Source of the DNA: Immersiella caudata
Lineage: Eukaryota; Ascomycota; Sordariomycetes; Sordariales; Lasiosphaeriaceae
NCBI GenBank assembly: GCA_030512335.1
Contig: JAULSU010000002.1
Span: 5,332,001-5,396,000, forward strand
DNA length: 64,000 bases
Direction of reading: 5' to 3'
The notes beneath the pieces were generated by a model, which did not search any database, was not told the DNA's origin, and saw only the letters and a list, made by a program, of their open reading frames with translations. Numbering within the stretch: position 1 is the stretch's first letter; the number at the start of each line of letters is the position of its first letter. A program made the translations under genes and the position numbers. Shown here in pieces: positions 1-10,298 of the stretch.

Positions 1-2137
1 CTGAATGCCGATTCCGTCACCACTGCCGTCAATACCTACATCGGCAACAAAGTCCTTCACTTATCACACATAAAGCAGTATGACCGCAAAACAGAGAGCG
101 TTGTGCGAGACTATCTTTCGTCCAACGCGAATGGGACATTTCTATGGGTTGCCTTAGCCTGTCAAGCACTTACGGACCCCAAGGTTCGGAAGCGTCACAC
201 CCTGGCCAAGTTACGCACATTTCCGCCCGGGCTAGATTCACTGTATGCGCAAATGATGGAGCAGATCAGATACTCCGAGGATGCAGATCTCTGCCAGCAA
301 ATTCTTGCAGTCACCACGGTTGTTCGCCGACCTATCAGCCTTGGGGAACTAACTACTCTCACCGATATGTCAGACGATATTACAGATGACCTGGAGTCTT
401 TAGAAGAGCTCGTTAAGGTTTGCGGTTCGTTCTTGACCCTTCGAGAGCAGATTATATATTTCGTCCACCAGTCAGCAAAGGACTTCCTACTGGGAAAAGC
501 CACGCACCAAGCTTCTCAAAAGGCTTTCGGTTGGGTCTTTCCTCAAGGGGTGGAAGATGTACACCACAGCATCTTCTCAAGGTCGTTTAATAAGATGTCA
601 CCGGTATTAACACGCGACATGTACGGCTTAAAGGAACCAGGATTCCCAATCGACGAGGTTCAAACGCCATCTCCAGACCCATTAGCCACAGTACGATACT
701 TGTGCGTCTTCTGGGTTGACCATCTCCGCGACTCGATTTCCGAGAAAGACCTACCACAACGTAACACATTGGATGCGATCCAGACCTTCCTTGAGAAAAA
801 GTATCTTTACTGGCTTGAAGCCCTCAGTTTACTCCGAGCAATGTCGGAGAGCGTCATCGCCATATCACAGCTTAACGACAGACTGGTAAGCCTTTACCAC
901 CAAACACCAGAAGCCAAGACTAACAGAGACACAGGGGCACGCCGGGAGCAGCCAGCTTACAAGGTTTGTTTGGGATGTATACCGGTTTACTTCGGCCTAC
1001 GGGGGGATAGTAGCGCAAGCCCCTCTCCAAGCGTACACATCGGCCCTCTTATTTGCACCAGCTTCCAGTCTAGTGAAAAAGAAATTTAAGGCGGAAGAAC
1101 CTAGCTGGATCAGAACGAAGCCAATAGTAGAAGCAGACTGGAATGCATGTCTGCAAACGCTAGAAGGCCACAGCGGTTCGGTTCAGTCAGTTACCTTCTC
1201 ACCCGATGGCCAGCAGCTTGCATCAGGTTCATACAAAACCATCAAGATCTGGGATCCCACCTCTGGGCAATGCTTGCAAACGCTAGAAGGCCACAGCGGT
1301 TCGGTTCAGTCAGTTACCTTCTCACCCGATGGCCAGCAGCTTGCATCAGGTTCATACGACAAAACCATCAAGATCTGGGATCCCACCTCTGGGCAATGCT
1401 TGCAAACGCTAGAAGGCCACAGCGATTGGGTTTGGTCAGTTACCTTCTCACCCGATGGCCAGCAGCTTGTATCAGGTTCAGAAGATAAAACCATCAAGAT
1501 CTGGGATCCCACCTCTGGGCAATGCTTGCAAACGCTAGAAGGCCACAGCGATTGGGTTTGGTCAGTTACCTTCTCACCCGATGGCCAGCAGCTTGCATCA
1601 GGTTCAAAAGATAAAACCATCAAGATCTGGGATCCCACCTCTGGGCAATGCTTGCAAACGCTAGAAGGCCACAGCGATTGGGTTCGGTCAGTTACCTTCT
1701 CACCCGATGGCCAGCAGCTTGCATCAGGTTCATACAAAACCATCAAGATCTGGGATCCCACCTCTGGGCAATGCTTGCAAACGCTAGAAGGCCACAGCGG
1801 TTCGGTTCAGTCAGTTACCTTCTCACCCGATGGCCAGCAGCTTGTATCAGGTTCATACAAAACCATCAAGATCTGGGATCCCACCTCTGGGCAATGCTTG
1901 CAAACGCTAGAAGGCCACAGCGATTCGGTTCAGTCAGTCGCCCTCTCGCAAGATAACCTAGGGAGATATGGATATAGTTGGGGGCACGACCAAACTTGGA
2001 TTAAGTATAATGGCCGGAACGTAGTATGGTTACCACCAGAATACCGCCCGTCTTGTTCTGCCACCCAAGAGCGGATGATGTCCATCGGCTGTCGATCGGG
2101 ACGAGTCCTTACAATTGGCTTTTCGCGAGATGTTTAG
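1..2137 (+). CDS. NACHT-WD40 NOD-like receptor (HET-E/HNWD type), 5' partial
   Basis: Probable STAND/NLR receptor for fungal non-self recognition. The frame is already open at base 1, so the N-terminal effector domain and NACHT P-loop lie outside the window. I read two exons, 1-885 and 935-2137, about 695 visible residues. Exon 1 carries the C-terminal half of the NACHT region (NGTFLWVALACQAL; later FVHQSAKDFLL). A 49-nt intron at 886-934 (GTAAGC donor, CTAAC branch, ACAG acceptor) moves the frame to the conserved linker APLQAYTSALLFAP, followed by WNACLQTLEGHS. Six WD40 units of 41-42 residues follow, then a degenerate seventh and the family tail WLPPEYRPSC. The units differ almost only at a few positions, the known signature of repeat recombination plus diversifying selection in Podospora HNWD genes. 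The visible part is intact. Which effector domain it carries cannot be told from here. Confidence 0.9.
1148..1894 (+). repeat. Six near-identical WD40-coding tandem repeats (123/126 bp)
   Basis: Units start at 1148, 1271, 1397, 1523, 1649 and 1772, and a degenerate seventh starts at 1895. Lengths are 123, 126, 126, 126, 123 and 123 bp. The short units have lost one codon (SYKTIKIWD instead of SYDKTIKIWD or its ED/KD variants). The variable residues are GS or DW after GHS, then Q, W or R two residues further on, then A or V before SGS, then Y, YD, ED or KD. The rest is almost invariant at the DNA level, which indicates recent repeat exchange. Confidence 0.95.
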
Positions 2138-4728
2138 TACCATACATTTCAGCCCTCTCTCACTTCATCCTCTTTATTTCTTTTTCCTAGCTTGACACCA
2201 GAAGGGTCCGGGAGGATGGGTTGCTTTATAGATACTATGGAAATTCTATCGTTTTCCATCGATGTCGAGATGACTTACGTAATTTGCTTTGAGAAGGCAA
2301 GATTAACGCAATGTGATGCGACGGGAGGCGAATATGCTTAGGGGGTAATGGCCTGATATGTGCTACACGTGTAGTAGTTAGGCGGATTATGACGTGATTA
2401 ATGCCGAAGACAGTGTGGCCTGTTTCCCGGCTCCCGGCTCGGTGGGTCATATGTCGCGTGAGAACAGACATCGCCACTCGCACACGATCTGCTTTCGCTC
2501 TGCATCTTTCGGACAATGGATTCAGATGACTCTGCAAGTGATTGATCCAGCGGCGGCAAGCCGCAACACTAAGCTCATAATGCCACTAGTTCCGCAAGAC
2601 AGCCAGTTCGTGGCGCGAGGTTGTTACGACCGATGCCTGTCGACGTACGGTTGGCAGTATCGCTGGGGGTTGGTTGGAGGGGATGAGAGGAGTAATACAG
2701 AAACAAGTCCTTACAGGCGGGGGTTCACTAAGTCAATGGTCATATGTCTCTATAACGCAAAGTAGCACGCGAAGTGACGATGCAGTAGGACACAATTGAA
2801 GAGGGTTCAATTGACTAAGCGAATACTTGCGTGAGGAGCCAAAAGGACTCCTCACCGCAGGCGTACTACAGTGGCTATCTATACTACACTATGGCGAGGT
2901 AACTTGTACTGGCTCTGTTGCTCTGCGACGCCTTGGGTGCGGATCACAGAGCAACGCTCCGTGGTCCCAAGCCTGCTATCTGACGGAGCGGCACCCTTGG
3001 CACAGAGCAGCACAGTGTGCGGTTGTGTGTCTACTGTTTCTACACCGTGACTCCTGCGGGGATACGTCGGTCCGTTCCGGTCACAAGGGCGGCCTGCAGG
3101 TTGTCACATCCCAGACGGGTACACACACTGAAAACAGCATCCACTTTTGCGTGCGGACGTGCTATTGTTGTCACTACAGGCGTTGTTATTGCCACCACCG
3201 TGAGCGCCCTTCGAGGCGATCGCTCGGTCTACCAAATCCTCGAAGTTGACAATCCTCTACTGTGTCTAGCTCTTCCCATGCGATAAAATCCTCATCCACC
3301 ACCGTTGTCGGAACGCATACGATGATCGCCCACTTGATGAATAAACCACCTCATCATCGCGCTCGCCATCTTCGGCATCGTCGTCCTCAACCCGCTGCCT
3401 GCCGCTGCAGAATACTCGAGGTGCTCGAGATGGACAAGTACGTTACGGGTGACCGATGCAATGTCAGAGCGAAGTCAAGGAACTTGGGCGGGTAGGTAGT
3501 GGGATTGAGTCGATAAAGGCCGGGGGAAGTTTCAGACGGGAGGTTGTCGTTTGCTACCAGCAGGCTGCCCTCAGCAGCCTTATCCCGGATATCGCGAGGA
3601 TGCCGACGACCTCAGCCTCTCGCCTTCATCTCTCCAGATCTGCCTTCATCTTCGTGACCCGGCGCTGCTTCGCCGCCATTTGTGTACATGCCCTGTGAGC
3701 CAAAGTGCCACCAGAGAGTAACTATTCGTCAAACGTAGTGGATTCGCCAAGCCGCGGTATACTGGGATGGCCCATCGCCCTCGCGCACCTCGCGTGAACG
3801 CTCGCGCGGCAAGACATGGTTACCGTGCCACCACCGGAAGCTCTTCCGCCGCGCCGTGATCTCGAGAAGCTGTTGTGTGGCGGGGGTGTGCGGATCATCC
3901 AGGAGACGGCGCTGGCGCGGGACATCGTGCTCGTGCTCCGATGTTCCGAATCCCGCCCTGCGACCTGCCGCCCCGAGCTCCGCTTGTCCCGGGAGACGTT
4001 TCCAGGAATCAGTCGGTTTGCGGATAGTACCGGTGGCGCGGGAAGCGTCACTGCCGACCACGACTTCCAAGCCCATTGCAACGACCCTGCTCATCTCGCT
4101 ACGGAGCACCCATCTATCCAACCATTACGTGCTTATCTGCAAGGCGACGTTCACAAGAGCGCCGAGCTGCATCGACCCGTCCTCCCGCACCACCCCATCC
4201 TCCCTACTCCTGAGAACCACATTGGTATACTCGCCAGCGCCTGAAAGGTGGAGTACAAGCCCTTGTCACAAATACTGTCGGAATGGATATATATTGGGTT
4301 GGGCAGAGAGGAGGAACAGGGCGAGATATTCCAGACGACTTGCCAAAGCCACGACCACTGCAGCAGCCTAAGGACGAGGACGAACCAAGATCAGAAAAGG
4401 AGAGATGCTCTCCGAAAGACGAGCCTGAACGAGAGGACAAGATCTAGAACCGATGAGGCTCCGATCTCGTGGTGTGGAAGCATCGGCTCTAACGCTAATC
4501 CTTTATTAATGGCTTTTAGGGCGCTCCCAGTCTGCTACAGGACCGACTAGCCAGTACAGGTCAACGAGCATGCGAGAAATTGATCACAATGGCCCGGGTC
4601 CAGAGCCATGGGAGGGGACTGGGCATCTCAGAGGAAAGGGAAAGGCAGGACTTAAAAGACAGACAAATGGGTGTTACGCAGCATATCAACATTTAGGGAA
4701 GCCTAGCTAGAATAGGGAACGGCAACTC
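2138..4728. other. Gene-poor stretch after the NLR gene
   Basis: No supportable gene. Open frames here are short, overlap in several frames, and show no recognisable motif. A small inverted repeat (9-bp arms at 2917-2925 and 2947-2955) is present. This is probably 3' flank plus decayed intergenic DNA. Confidence 0.6.
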
Positions 4729-4784
4729 GTTCCGAGGGTAGTGTTCCGAGGGTAGTGTTCCGAGGGTAGCGTTCTGAGGGTAGT
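4729..4784. repeat. Four tandem copies of a 14-bp unit
   Basis: The unit GTTCCGAGGGTAGT is repeated four times, the last two copies with one change each. It lies just downstream (on the minus strand) of a decayed gene fragment. It is a minisatellite with no evident function. Confidence 0.9.
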
Positions 4785-4821
4785 TAACAGTATGCTTCCA
4801 TCACGTTCCCACTTGCCAGCA

Positions 4822-5330
4822 TTACTTTGCTTCCATGCAGACAGTCTCGCTTTGCCAGCACGTCCGGGCCGTCTCGGCAAACAACTCCTCGGTAAGAACA
4901 AAGTCTGTCTCTTTCTCTTGCTTGGGCCGCAAAAACACACCCTCAAAGAGACAATCATAGGTGCTCCCTCTATTACCCGGCGGGTATCTTCGAAAGGGAT
5001 AGTACCCTGGCAATCCAGAGGAAGCAGATCCGCCGGGTGCAGCACGATCGTAGCGGCCGGGGAGGCTGACCGCCGACCACGGTGCCACTGCTCAACTGTG
5101 ATATGCTTCTGCTGTTTGTTCACCTTGACAAGAAGCACTGCCTTGACGTCGCCTCGGTGCTGACCGGGTGGCAAACCTCCTAAAACACCGGCCCTTGATA
5201 ATGATAGTACCCTTACGCAGTGCCCAAGGAGGACTTGGACAACAGCAGCCCTAGACAACATGGTACAGGAGAACGAGCAGAAGTGGGAGCCCTGCTCAAG
5301 AAATACAAGGCTAATACGCATGGGCTAGGC
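4822..5330 (-). pseudogene. Frameshifted fragment of an uncharacterised fungal protein family
   Basis: Minus-strand sequence first reads GDVKAVLLVKVNKQQKHITV and on to EGAPMIVS. It then continues only in the next frame as FEGVFLRPKQEKETDFVLTE up to a stop at 4822. The switch falls at 4944-4948 and is explained by one missing base in a Phe codon. The order of these motifs recalls a large uncharacterised fungal family, possibly with a restriction-endonuclease-like fold; that link is from memory and tentative. No convincing N-terminus was found. The fragment lies inside the decayed region. Confidence 0.45.
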
Positions 5331-5568
5331 AGGATGGCACTGGATTGGACGAAAACATCACCGACAATCCCGAAAAATGCAAGGGCAAGGGGGGGTTGCT
5401 AACTCGTTCGTCTAGCGCACAATTTTAAAGGGCCTACATTCTGGAAAGCGGGTAAGTTAGGGCCTAAATTTAGGACCGCGGTTGGAAGCTAAAAGGCGAC
5501 AGACCCGAGTGGCCCGAATCCTGGACCACGGTCCCAGATTTGGCCCAGAATATACCAGCACATGCCCT

Positions 5569-5690
5569 GGGATGGTACACAACACCCAGCCCGGAGTTTG
5601 GGATGGTACGTGATATCCTAGCTCAGAATTTGGGATGTTGCGTGGTGCCCCAGCTTAGAATTTTGGGATAGTATGTCGCAACGGTAACCA
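5569..5690. repeat. Degenerate 31-33 bp tandem repeat, about 3.5 copies
   Basis: Copies begin with GGGATGGTAC or a close variant at 5569, 5600, 5632 and 5665 (the last partial). Each contains an AGCYYRGAATTT-like end. Spacing is 31, 32 and 33 bp. The copies are diverged, so the repeat is old. Confidence 0.75.
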
Positions 5691-6469
5691 GCTCCACACG
5701 GCTCCTCGGCTAGAATTGAAGATGTTCGACGTGGGGTACAGTGGCGCTGTACTTTAGGCGCCTTGGATGCTCAGCGCCTGTGCAAAGATTTGCCGCGGGT
5801 GCTTAGCACCTTTGTAGCCTGTGTAGCCTGTGCAGCTGTAGGATCACGTGCTTGGGGCGAGTGCAGAGGGATTCGTCAGAATACTCCATTCGTCTTTAAA
5901 AACACAGTGACGAAACCTCCTCATTTCCAGCAGCCATACCCAACCCAAGCTTTGACTAAACATCGCCATCTTCTTTGGCTTTTGCCAACGCCTTTGCTTT
6001 CTCGTGCTTCTGCCGCTCGGACCATGGGCGTTTCAATAGGCCGATCTCCGAACAAGTTAGTGTCCAATCGCTAAACACACTCCCTCCGCCTTCTCGTAGA
6101 AGCAACTCAAACCACCTCTTTATTTCCCAACTTGGTCTCTCCATCCAACGCAATCTCTCCAAAACCATCTTCCACATCTGCATTCGGTCTGATATACTGT
6201 ATCAGCGGCTTCCGCTCGTTCATCATACGTTCTCCAGAATCCCTGCGAACGGTGTAGTGCAACGCTGATCTGCCATGTGAGTTCCAATGTGGCTGGCAAG
6301 AGTAGTCCTACCAGGAGCATTTAGAAGCTTCACTTTCTCACGTCTCGGTCCATGTTCTAGGGATCGATTTGGTAAAAAAAAATAAAAAATAAAATAAAAT
6401 AAAAAAATAAAATAAAAGGGAGTCCTGAAGTAAGCAGAGTCCCTAATCATTTCAGTTCATGCGCAACAG
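5691..6469. other. Unresolved decayed DNA with an A/T-rich simple tract
   Basis: The minus strand at about 5956-6183 has a 75-codon frame of protein-like composition (WEIKRWFELLLREGGGS, then a Lys/Ala-rich tail), but I recognise no family. An A-rich AAAAT-type simple repeat occupies about 6373-6417. Nothing else can be supported. Confidence 0.4.
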
Positions 6470-6998
6470 TAGGTCGGTACTCACTCCAAGTTCTTGTTGA
6501 ATATACAGACCTAGGAAGGAGGCCTTCGAGTGTCGTGTGAGCCATCATCGCAACCCCAGAGCGGATAATTCGTGGTTGATGTGTCGAGCTCATTGATCGA
6601 GAGCCCTCTCGTGCACCTGGTAAGCCCGCGTTACTGTCGTGGCCAGTCGCTGCGACGATAGTGAGGGTGTTGACAAGGTGCTGTTGTGTCCGAGCGTTCT
6701 CGCAAGCAAAATGGCGTCCCTAACGGTTCGCGGAACCCTGTCCCACGTAGAGCTGGGGCCAAGAATCCCGAGCTGACGCAATTGCGATTTGTTTGCGCTT
6801 GTGAGACGAAGGTTGTTGACGTTTCCCCAGATGTAACTAAGAGTCAAGTATAGCCGAAAACGGTCAGTTTTGATGATGCAGTCGGACCGAACATCAATGA
6901 ACCGAAGGACTCGTAGGCCCGGAAATATTGAAGATATGGGCGTTCCTGGATCCGGAGAGGCTATCAGTTTTGAACCCTATGGAGGTCGACTTGGGCCT
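6470..6998 (-). pseudogene. HET-domain gene remnant with internal deletion
   Basis: On the minus strand a frame reads LRVLRFIDVRSDCIIKT, then YLTLSYIWGNV, then RTVRDAILLARTLG. These match the start of the heterokaryon-incompatibility (HET) domain. The next recognisable block, NTLTIVAATGHDSNAGLPG, is normally about 35-40 residues further on and lies in another frame. The segment with the usual YLWVDSLCI core is therefore missing. Later SVYSTRTW resembles the third HET block, then similarity stops. Deletion plus frameshift make this a dead gene. Sequence further upstream (7000-7540) could hold more of it but is not recognisable. Confidence 0.75.
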
Positions 6999-7673
6999 GT
7001 TTCAAATCCTCTACGCAGCTGAATGAGCTAAACGGACCCGCTGCAAGAGTGCTAGAGTGTGGGGCCGTTGAGAAAGATATGACAGAGTTAGAAATAGGAC
7101 CTTGACTCAGGAAGCACAGACGAGAGCCCGGAATTTGGGGCTTGGCAGCCCATTTGCACACACATACACACACGACCTGGTCCGGCGTCTATGTCTGATG
7201 GGTGGTCGACTGGATCTCTAGAGTCGCCTCAGCCACTAGCTTGCCAAAACGGCAACTGCTTCTCCAAATACGACCGAGGGGGCTGGTGACGGACGTTTGA
7301 GACGGTGAGAATGGGTTACCCGCCTTGAAGATTGGTGACTGTGGCCCGAACAGGGGCGCACAGGCATTGCAAAGCCAGACGTTCGAGGAAGCTGACGAGC
7401 CACGAGTTGCTCGAGACATTTTGTCGTGAATCCAGGCGACTCGGAAACGACGCGCTGAAGTGGATGATGTGAGACAGGACGGACGACGACCATTTGCCAA
7501 TTCTCGGCAGGGTCAGTTCGAGTTAAGGAGGAAACCAAGGCGCCAAGCTGCGCTGCACTCCGTGGTCAGGAAGGGTGGGGAGAAAGTGAAATCGTCAGTC
7601 TGACTGGTTTCATGGGTGGCACGCAAAGGCGGATGCTAACTGCATCGACAGGACACGGCGGATTGGCGTCGTC
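6999..7673. other. Unassigned stretch between HET and caspase-like remnants
   Basis: Minus-strand frames (for example 7189-7500) have mixed composition and a possible LCNACAPLFG motif, perhaps the Cys-rich N-terminus of the HET remnant. I cannot support a gene. Confidence 0.35.
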
Positions 7674-8400
7674 ATGACCTCGGGCGACATCATACCCACC
7701 TTCGACGAGGTGGACTCTGACTTCATCCTTCTCTATGATTGCTGTCATGAATACCAACCACCAGGAATCAGCGGCGTCGCGTTGGAATCTCGCAGAAATG
7801 TCATCGAGGTCATCTCACCGGTTGGCTTTGACGACATGGCTGCTGAGCCTGGGCAGCATTCATTCCCCCACCACCTCATCGAAATCCCCCCCTTTTCTTC
7901 ACGGCGAGGATCCATCAAGGCTGTTGATTTGCACACGGAACTCATCAAGCGCTTGCAAGCCTGGACTCCCTCTCGCCGAAGGAGGACCGGGAATTGTCCG
8001 CGACTACCGCGGCCCCGTTGAAGAGTAGAGGAGAAGTGTCCTCTCCATTATTGGGTCGCTGGAGCATCGAGAAGCATCACCCTCACGCCGTTCTCAAGAC
8101 CCAAAGCGCCGACCTACCCCGAGCCTCCATTGGCGGAGCGCGATTTTATTCAGCGACAACAAGGGGACGAAGCAGGCGTACTGGTCGCGCTTCGGGTGTC
8201 ACGAGACGATGCCTTTGACGTGCAAGCCTGGGCCAGATGAATTCTTGCAGCGCCTCCCGGTGCACGAAAGCTGATCAAAATTGAAAGCTATTTTGGCAGT
8301 TTCTCTAAGCTCATCCTGGTACGGATGCCGTTCGGGTCTAGAGTCTGCTATCCGACTCTATCGCCGTCTCTTTCGTTGGCTTCATGACAACGGGAAACTC
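7674..8400 (+). pseudogene. Caspase-like effector gene remnant
   Basis: The plus strand reads DSDFILLYDCCHEYQ, which resembles the catalytic-Cys block (DVLILLDCCYAG type) of a widespread fungal caspase-like domain. EVISPVGFDDMAAEPGQHSF and VDLHTELIKRLQ follow, in the order seen in that family. A C-terminal module then appears in other frames: VLVALRVSRDDAFDVQAWAR, a stop codon in place of the next residue, then KLIKIESYFGSFSKLILVRM, then after another frame change SLLSDSIAVSFVGFMTTGN. At least one premature stop and two frameshifts show that it is dead. Caspase-like modules occur in fungal cell-death and NLR-associated genes. The family match is from memory of its pattern and has not been tested by alignment. 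Confidence 0.65.
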
Positions 8401-8832
8401 CGGGCCTGCTCTACAGAAGGAAGTTGATAATCTGCTGGTCGCATGCGAAAATGGCCTTGTCGAACTTCCCAGCTCACGTTACAATCAATCACCTCGACCC
8501 CAATTCCGCAAACGGGAATACGCCAGGACATTTGAAAAGCCCCGTCCAACATCTGGACAAGCCACCGCCTCTCCAGACACTACCTCCAGCAGAGAACACT
8601 AGCCAAAGAGATCGAGTACTACGCTCAAGGACAAGGATAAAGAACGTTTCTAGTATACAGGTTTTACGAGCAAGGAAGACAATGCAGAGAGGATAGGCCT
8701 TATGCTGAAACCCAGACCAGCTGCCCCTGCCGCGGATGCGTACTCTATCAGTAGGGTTTCATTACGAGGAAATCAAAGTCCTCGAGCATCTGGGAGCCTG
8801 GCTCCGGCGACAGTCACAGCGCCGCATTACCC
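8401..8832. other. No recognisable feature
   Basis: Short overlapping frames only, with no motif and no repeat. It separates the caspase-like and Nudix remnants. Confidence 0.5.
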
Positions 8833-9380
8833 ATGCAGGCGGTTCTAGTTTCAGATGCACAATCCACAAGCGGGCGCCTGGCAGGACGAGAGCACACACC
8901 CATGATCCCCGCCTCGAGACAGACAGGATGGCCAGAAAAGCTAAGGCCTGGAGGGAGGCTGCCCATCCCAGGGGTAGTGCCGCTTGACAAAGACAGGAAA
9001 AAGGTGATGCTGCTCCGGTCGAAAGAACAGGACGAGTGGCTGCTGCCCACAATCGATTGGGAGAGCGATGAGAAGTTTCCTGACTCAGCTGTGCGTGCGG
9101 CACGTCAAAAAAAAGGGGAGGGGGAAGAAGGGGGGGTGGGGTGGGGGGGGGGGGTTCTGCCCGATTCGACCAGGACCTGGGTGACGTTAAGAAAGGCACT
9201 GCCACTTTCAGCTTTTACGAAGCTACAGTCGTCAGCGAGGAAACGAAATGGCCGCAGGTGGATCTATGGGAACGGCAGTGGTTCACGTTTGCAGATTCTC
9301 ATGTGAAGCTGAGAAGCGCGTTTCGAACGGCGCTTGAACGCTCAAACATAAAGCAGAAACCGAAGAAACCTGCGAAGTAA
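8833..9380 (+). pseudogene. Degenerate Nudix hydrolase (diphosphoinositol-phosphohydrolase-like)
   Basis: From the ATG at 8833 the frame reads PGVVPLDKDRKKVMLLRSKE, then WLLPTIDWESDEKFPDSAVR. This corresponds to the AGxVP...VLPKGGWExDE...AA.RE start of an Aps1/DIPP-type Nudix fold. The conserved GG is replaced by ID, and the REXXEE catalytic stretch is replaced by Lys/Gly/Glu from a polypurine run (about 9107-9154). After the run the family C-terminus continues in another frame: FSFYEATVVSEETKWPQVDL and RTALERSNIKQKPKKPAK, ending at 9378-9380. Frame change and lost catalytic residues indicate a dead or non-enzymatic copy. Confidence 0.65.
9107..9154 (+). repeat. Polypurine tract with long G runs
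   Basis: A run of A followed by several G runs, the last about 12 G long, sits inside the Nudix-box position of the decayed Nudix gene. The plus strand has the G-run pattern of a G-quadruplex. It is also a likely place for sequencing or replication slippage. Confidence 0.8.
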
Positions 9381-9522
9381 CGTCGGCGCAGGCAAGACGC
9401 GAACTGGATATGTGCGCACTTGGATAGACAAAAAAGGAGGAAGCGAGTTACGTTACTGGAGTTTCCTTCCAGTACCCACCCGCAGACATGGTAGAGTTGA
9501 GGGATTAAAATACAAAAATGAA

Positions 9523-9619
9523 TGCCCAGTAACAGGATTGAACTGTTGACCTTCGCATTACATGATATCTCTCAAGTAAGATATTAGTACGACGCTCTAA
9601 CCAGCTGAGCTAACCAGGC
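9523..9619 (-). tRNA. tRNA-Ile(AAU) with a 23-nt intron
   Basis: Reverse-complement folding gives a full cloverleaf. The acceptor stem is GCCTGGT paired with ACTGGGC (two G-U pairs). The D arm is GCTC-loop-GAGC, the anticodon stem TCGTA/TGCGA, and the T arm AACAG-TTCAATC-CTGTT. The anticodon loop is CTAATA...A, giving AAT at positions 34-36, with a 23-nt intron after position 37 as is usual for nuclear tRNA introns. The D arm and GGTTAGAGC segment match fungal tRNA-Ile. T-rich sequence follows the 3' end on the minus strand, fitting RNA polymerase III termination. Confidence 0.9.
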
Positions 9620-9984
9620 TCTTTAATTATTTATTAGCGTGAGAAAGCTGTTCATGTCAGTGCAACCGATGCAGCGCACTCACCCCCTGACGTGTGTCGT
9701 TGAGCCGCCAAGCCTTGGGCCTCTCAGACTGCGAAACTGCCTGACTGGAAGAGCTCTTGGCTAGGCTGACACGCTGTAGGGTCCATGTTCGGAAAGTAAT
9801 GCAATTTGGGTTCGACGGGGAACCCGGAGTTGCAGGAAAGTCTCCAATGCATGATGGGTGAAGCAAAGGGAGGAGCTAACCGTGCTGCGCTCCATGTGTG
9901 GCGCACCATGCAAGTGACACTGATGAGCGACTGAGCCTGCCAAGGTCCCTGAGCATTCTGTGTGACAGTCATCACCTAACACTG
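9620..9984. other. No recognisable feature
   Basis: Sequence between the tRNA 5' end and the TPR remnant. Only short overlapping frames are present. Confidence 0.5.
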
Positions 9985-10298
9985 ATACAGAACTCTGCGT
10001 GGTACTACTACGAGACCGGAAACCTACACGAGGCCATGAGTCTCATTGAGATCGGCAAACTGGGCTGTGCGAGCGTCTCAAGTCTCGAATACATGCACCA
10101 GTGCAGCCACGGCGCATGCGGTCTTTACGAGCTCAACGATGTCCCGGCCGGGCAGAGACTAATTGACCAGTCGTTGGAAATCCGGAGAGAGGCTTCTGGG
10201 CAAATGGGACGGGGCAGCTGGGCAACACGTTCAGCAACAAGGGTCTCCTCGAAGTCTCTGACTGTCGATACGAGGAAGTGCTCGAATTCTTCTCCCAG
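9985..10298 (+). pseudogene. TPR fragment (NB-ARC/TPR-type protein remnant)
   Basis: The plus strand reads LIQNSAWYYYETGNLHEAMS and LIDQSLEIRREA, then in a shifted frame LGNTFSNKGLLEVSDCRYEE and VLEFFSQADI. Both fit tetratricopeptide-repeat spacing, as in the C-terminal TPR arrays of fungal NB-ARC proteins. A frameshift lies at about 10205-10215. No NB-ARC domain or start is present. The 3' edge runs straight into the antisense C-terminus of an amidase remnant, marking a rearrangement junction near 10300. Confidence 0.55.

Noticed and set aside
886..1089. Apparent frameshift/pseudogene in the NLR
   Set aside because: A canonical 49-nt intron explains the frame change and restores the family linker.
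1306..1761. 151-codon antisense frame across the WD40 repeats
   Set aside because: It is a shadow of the repeated sense codons; periodicity alone keeps it open.
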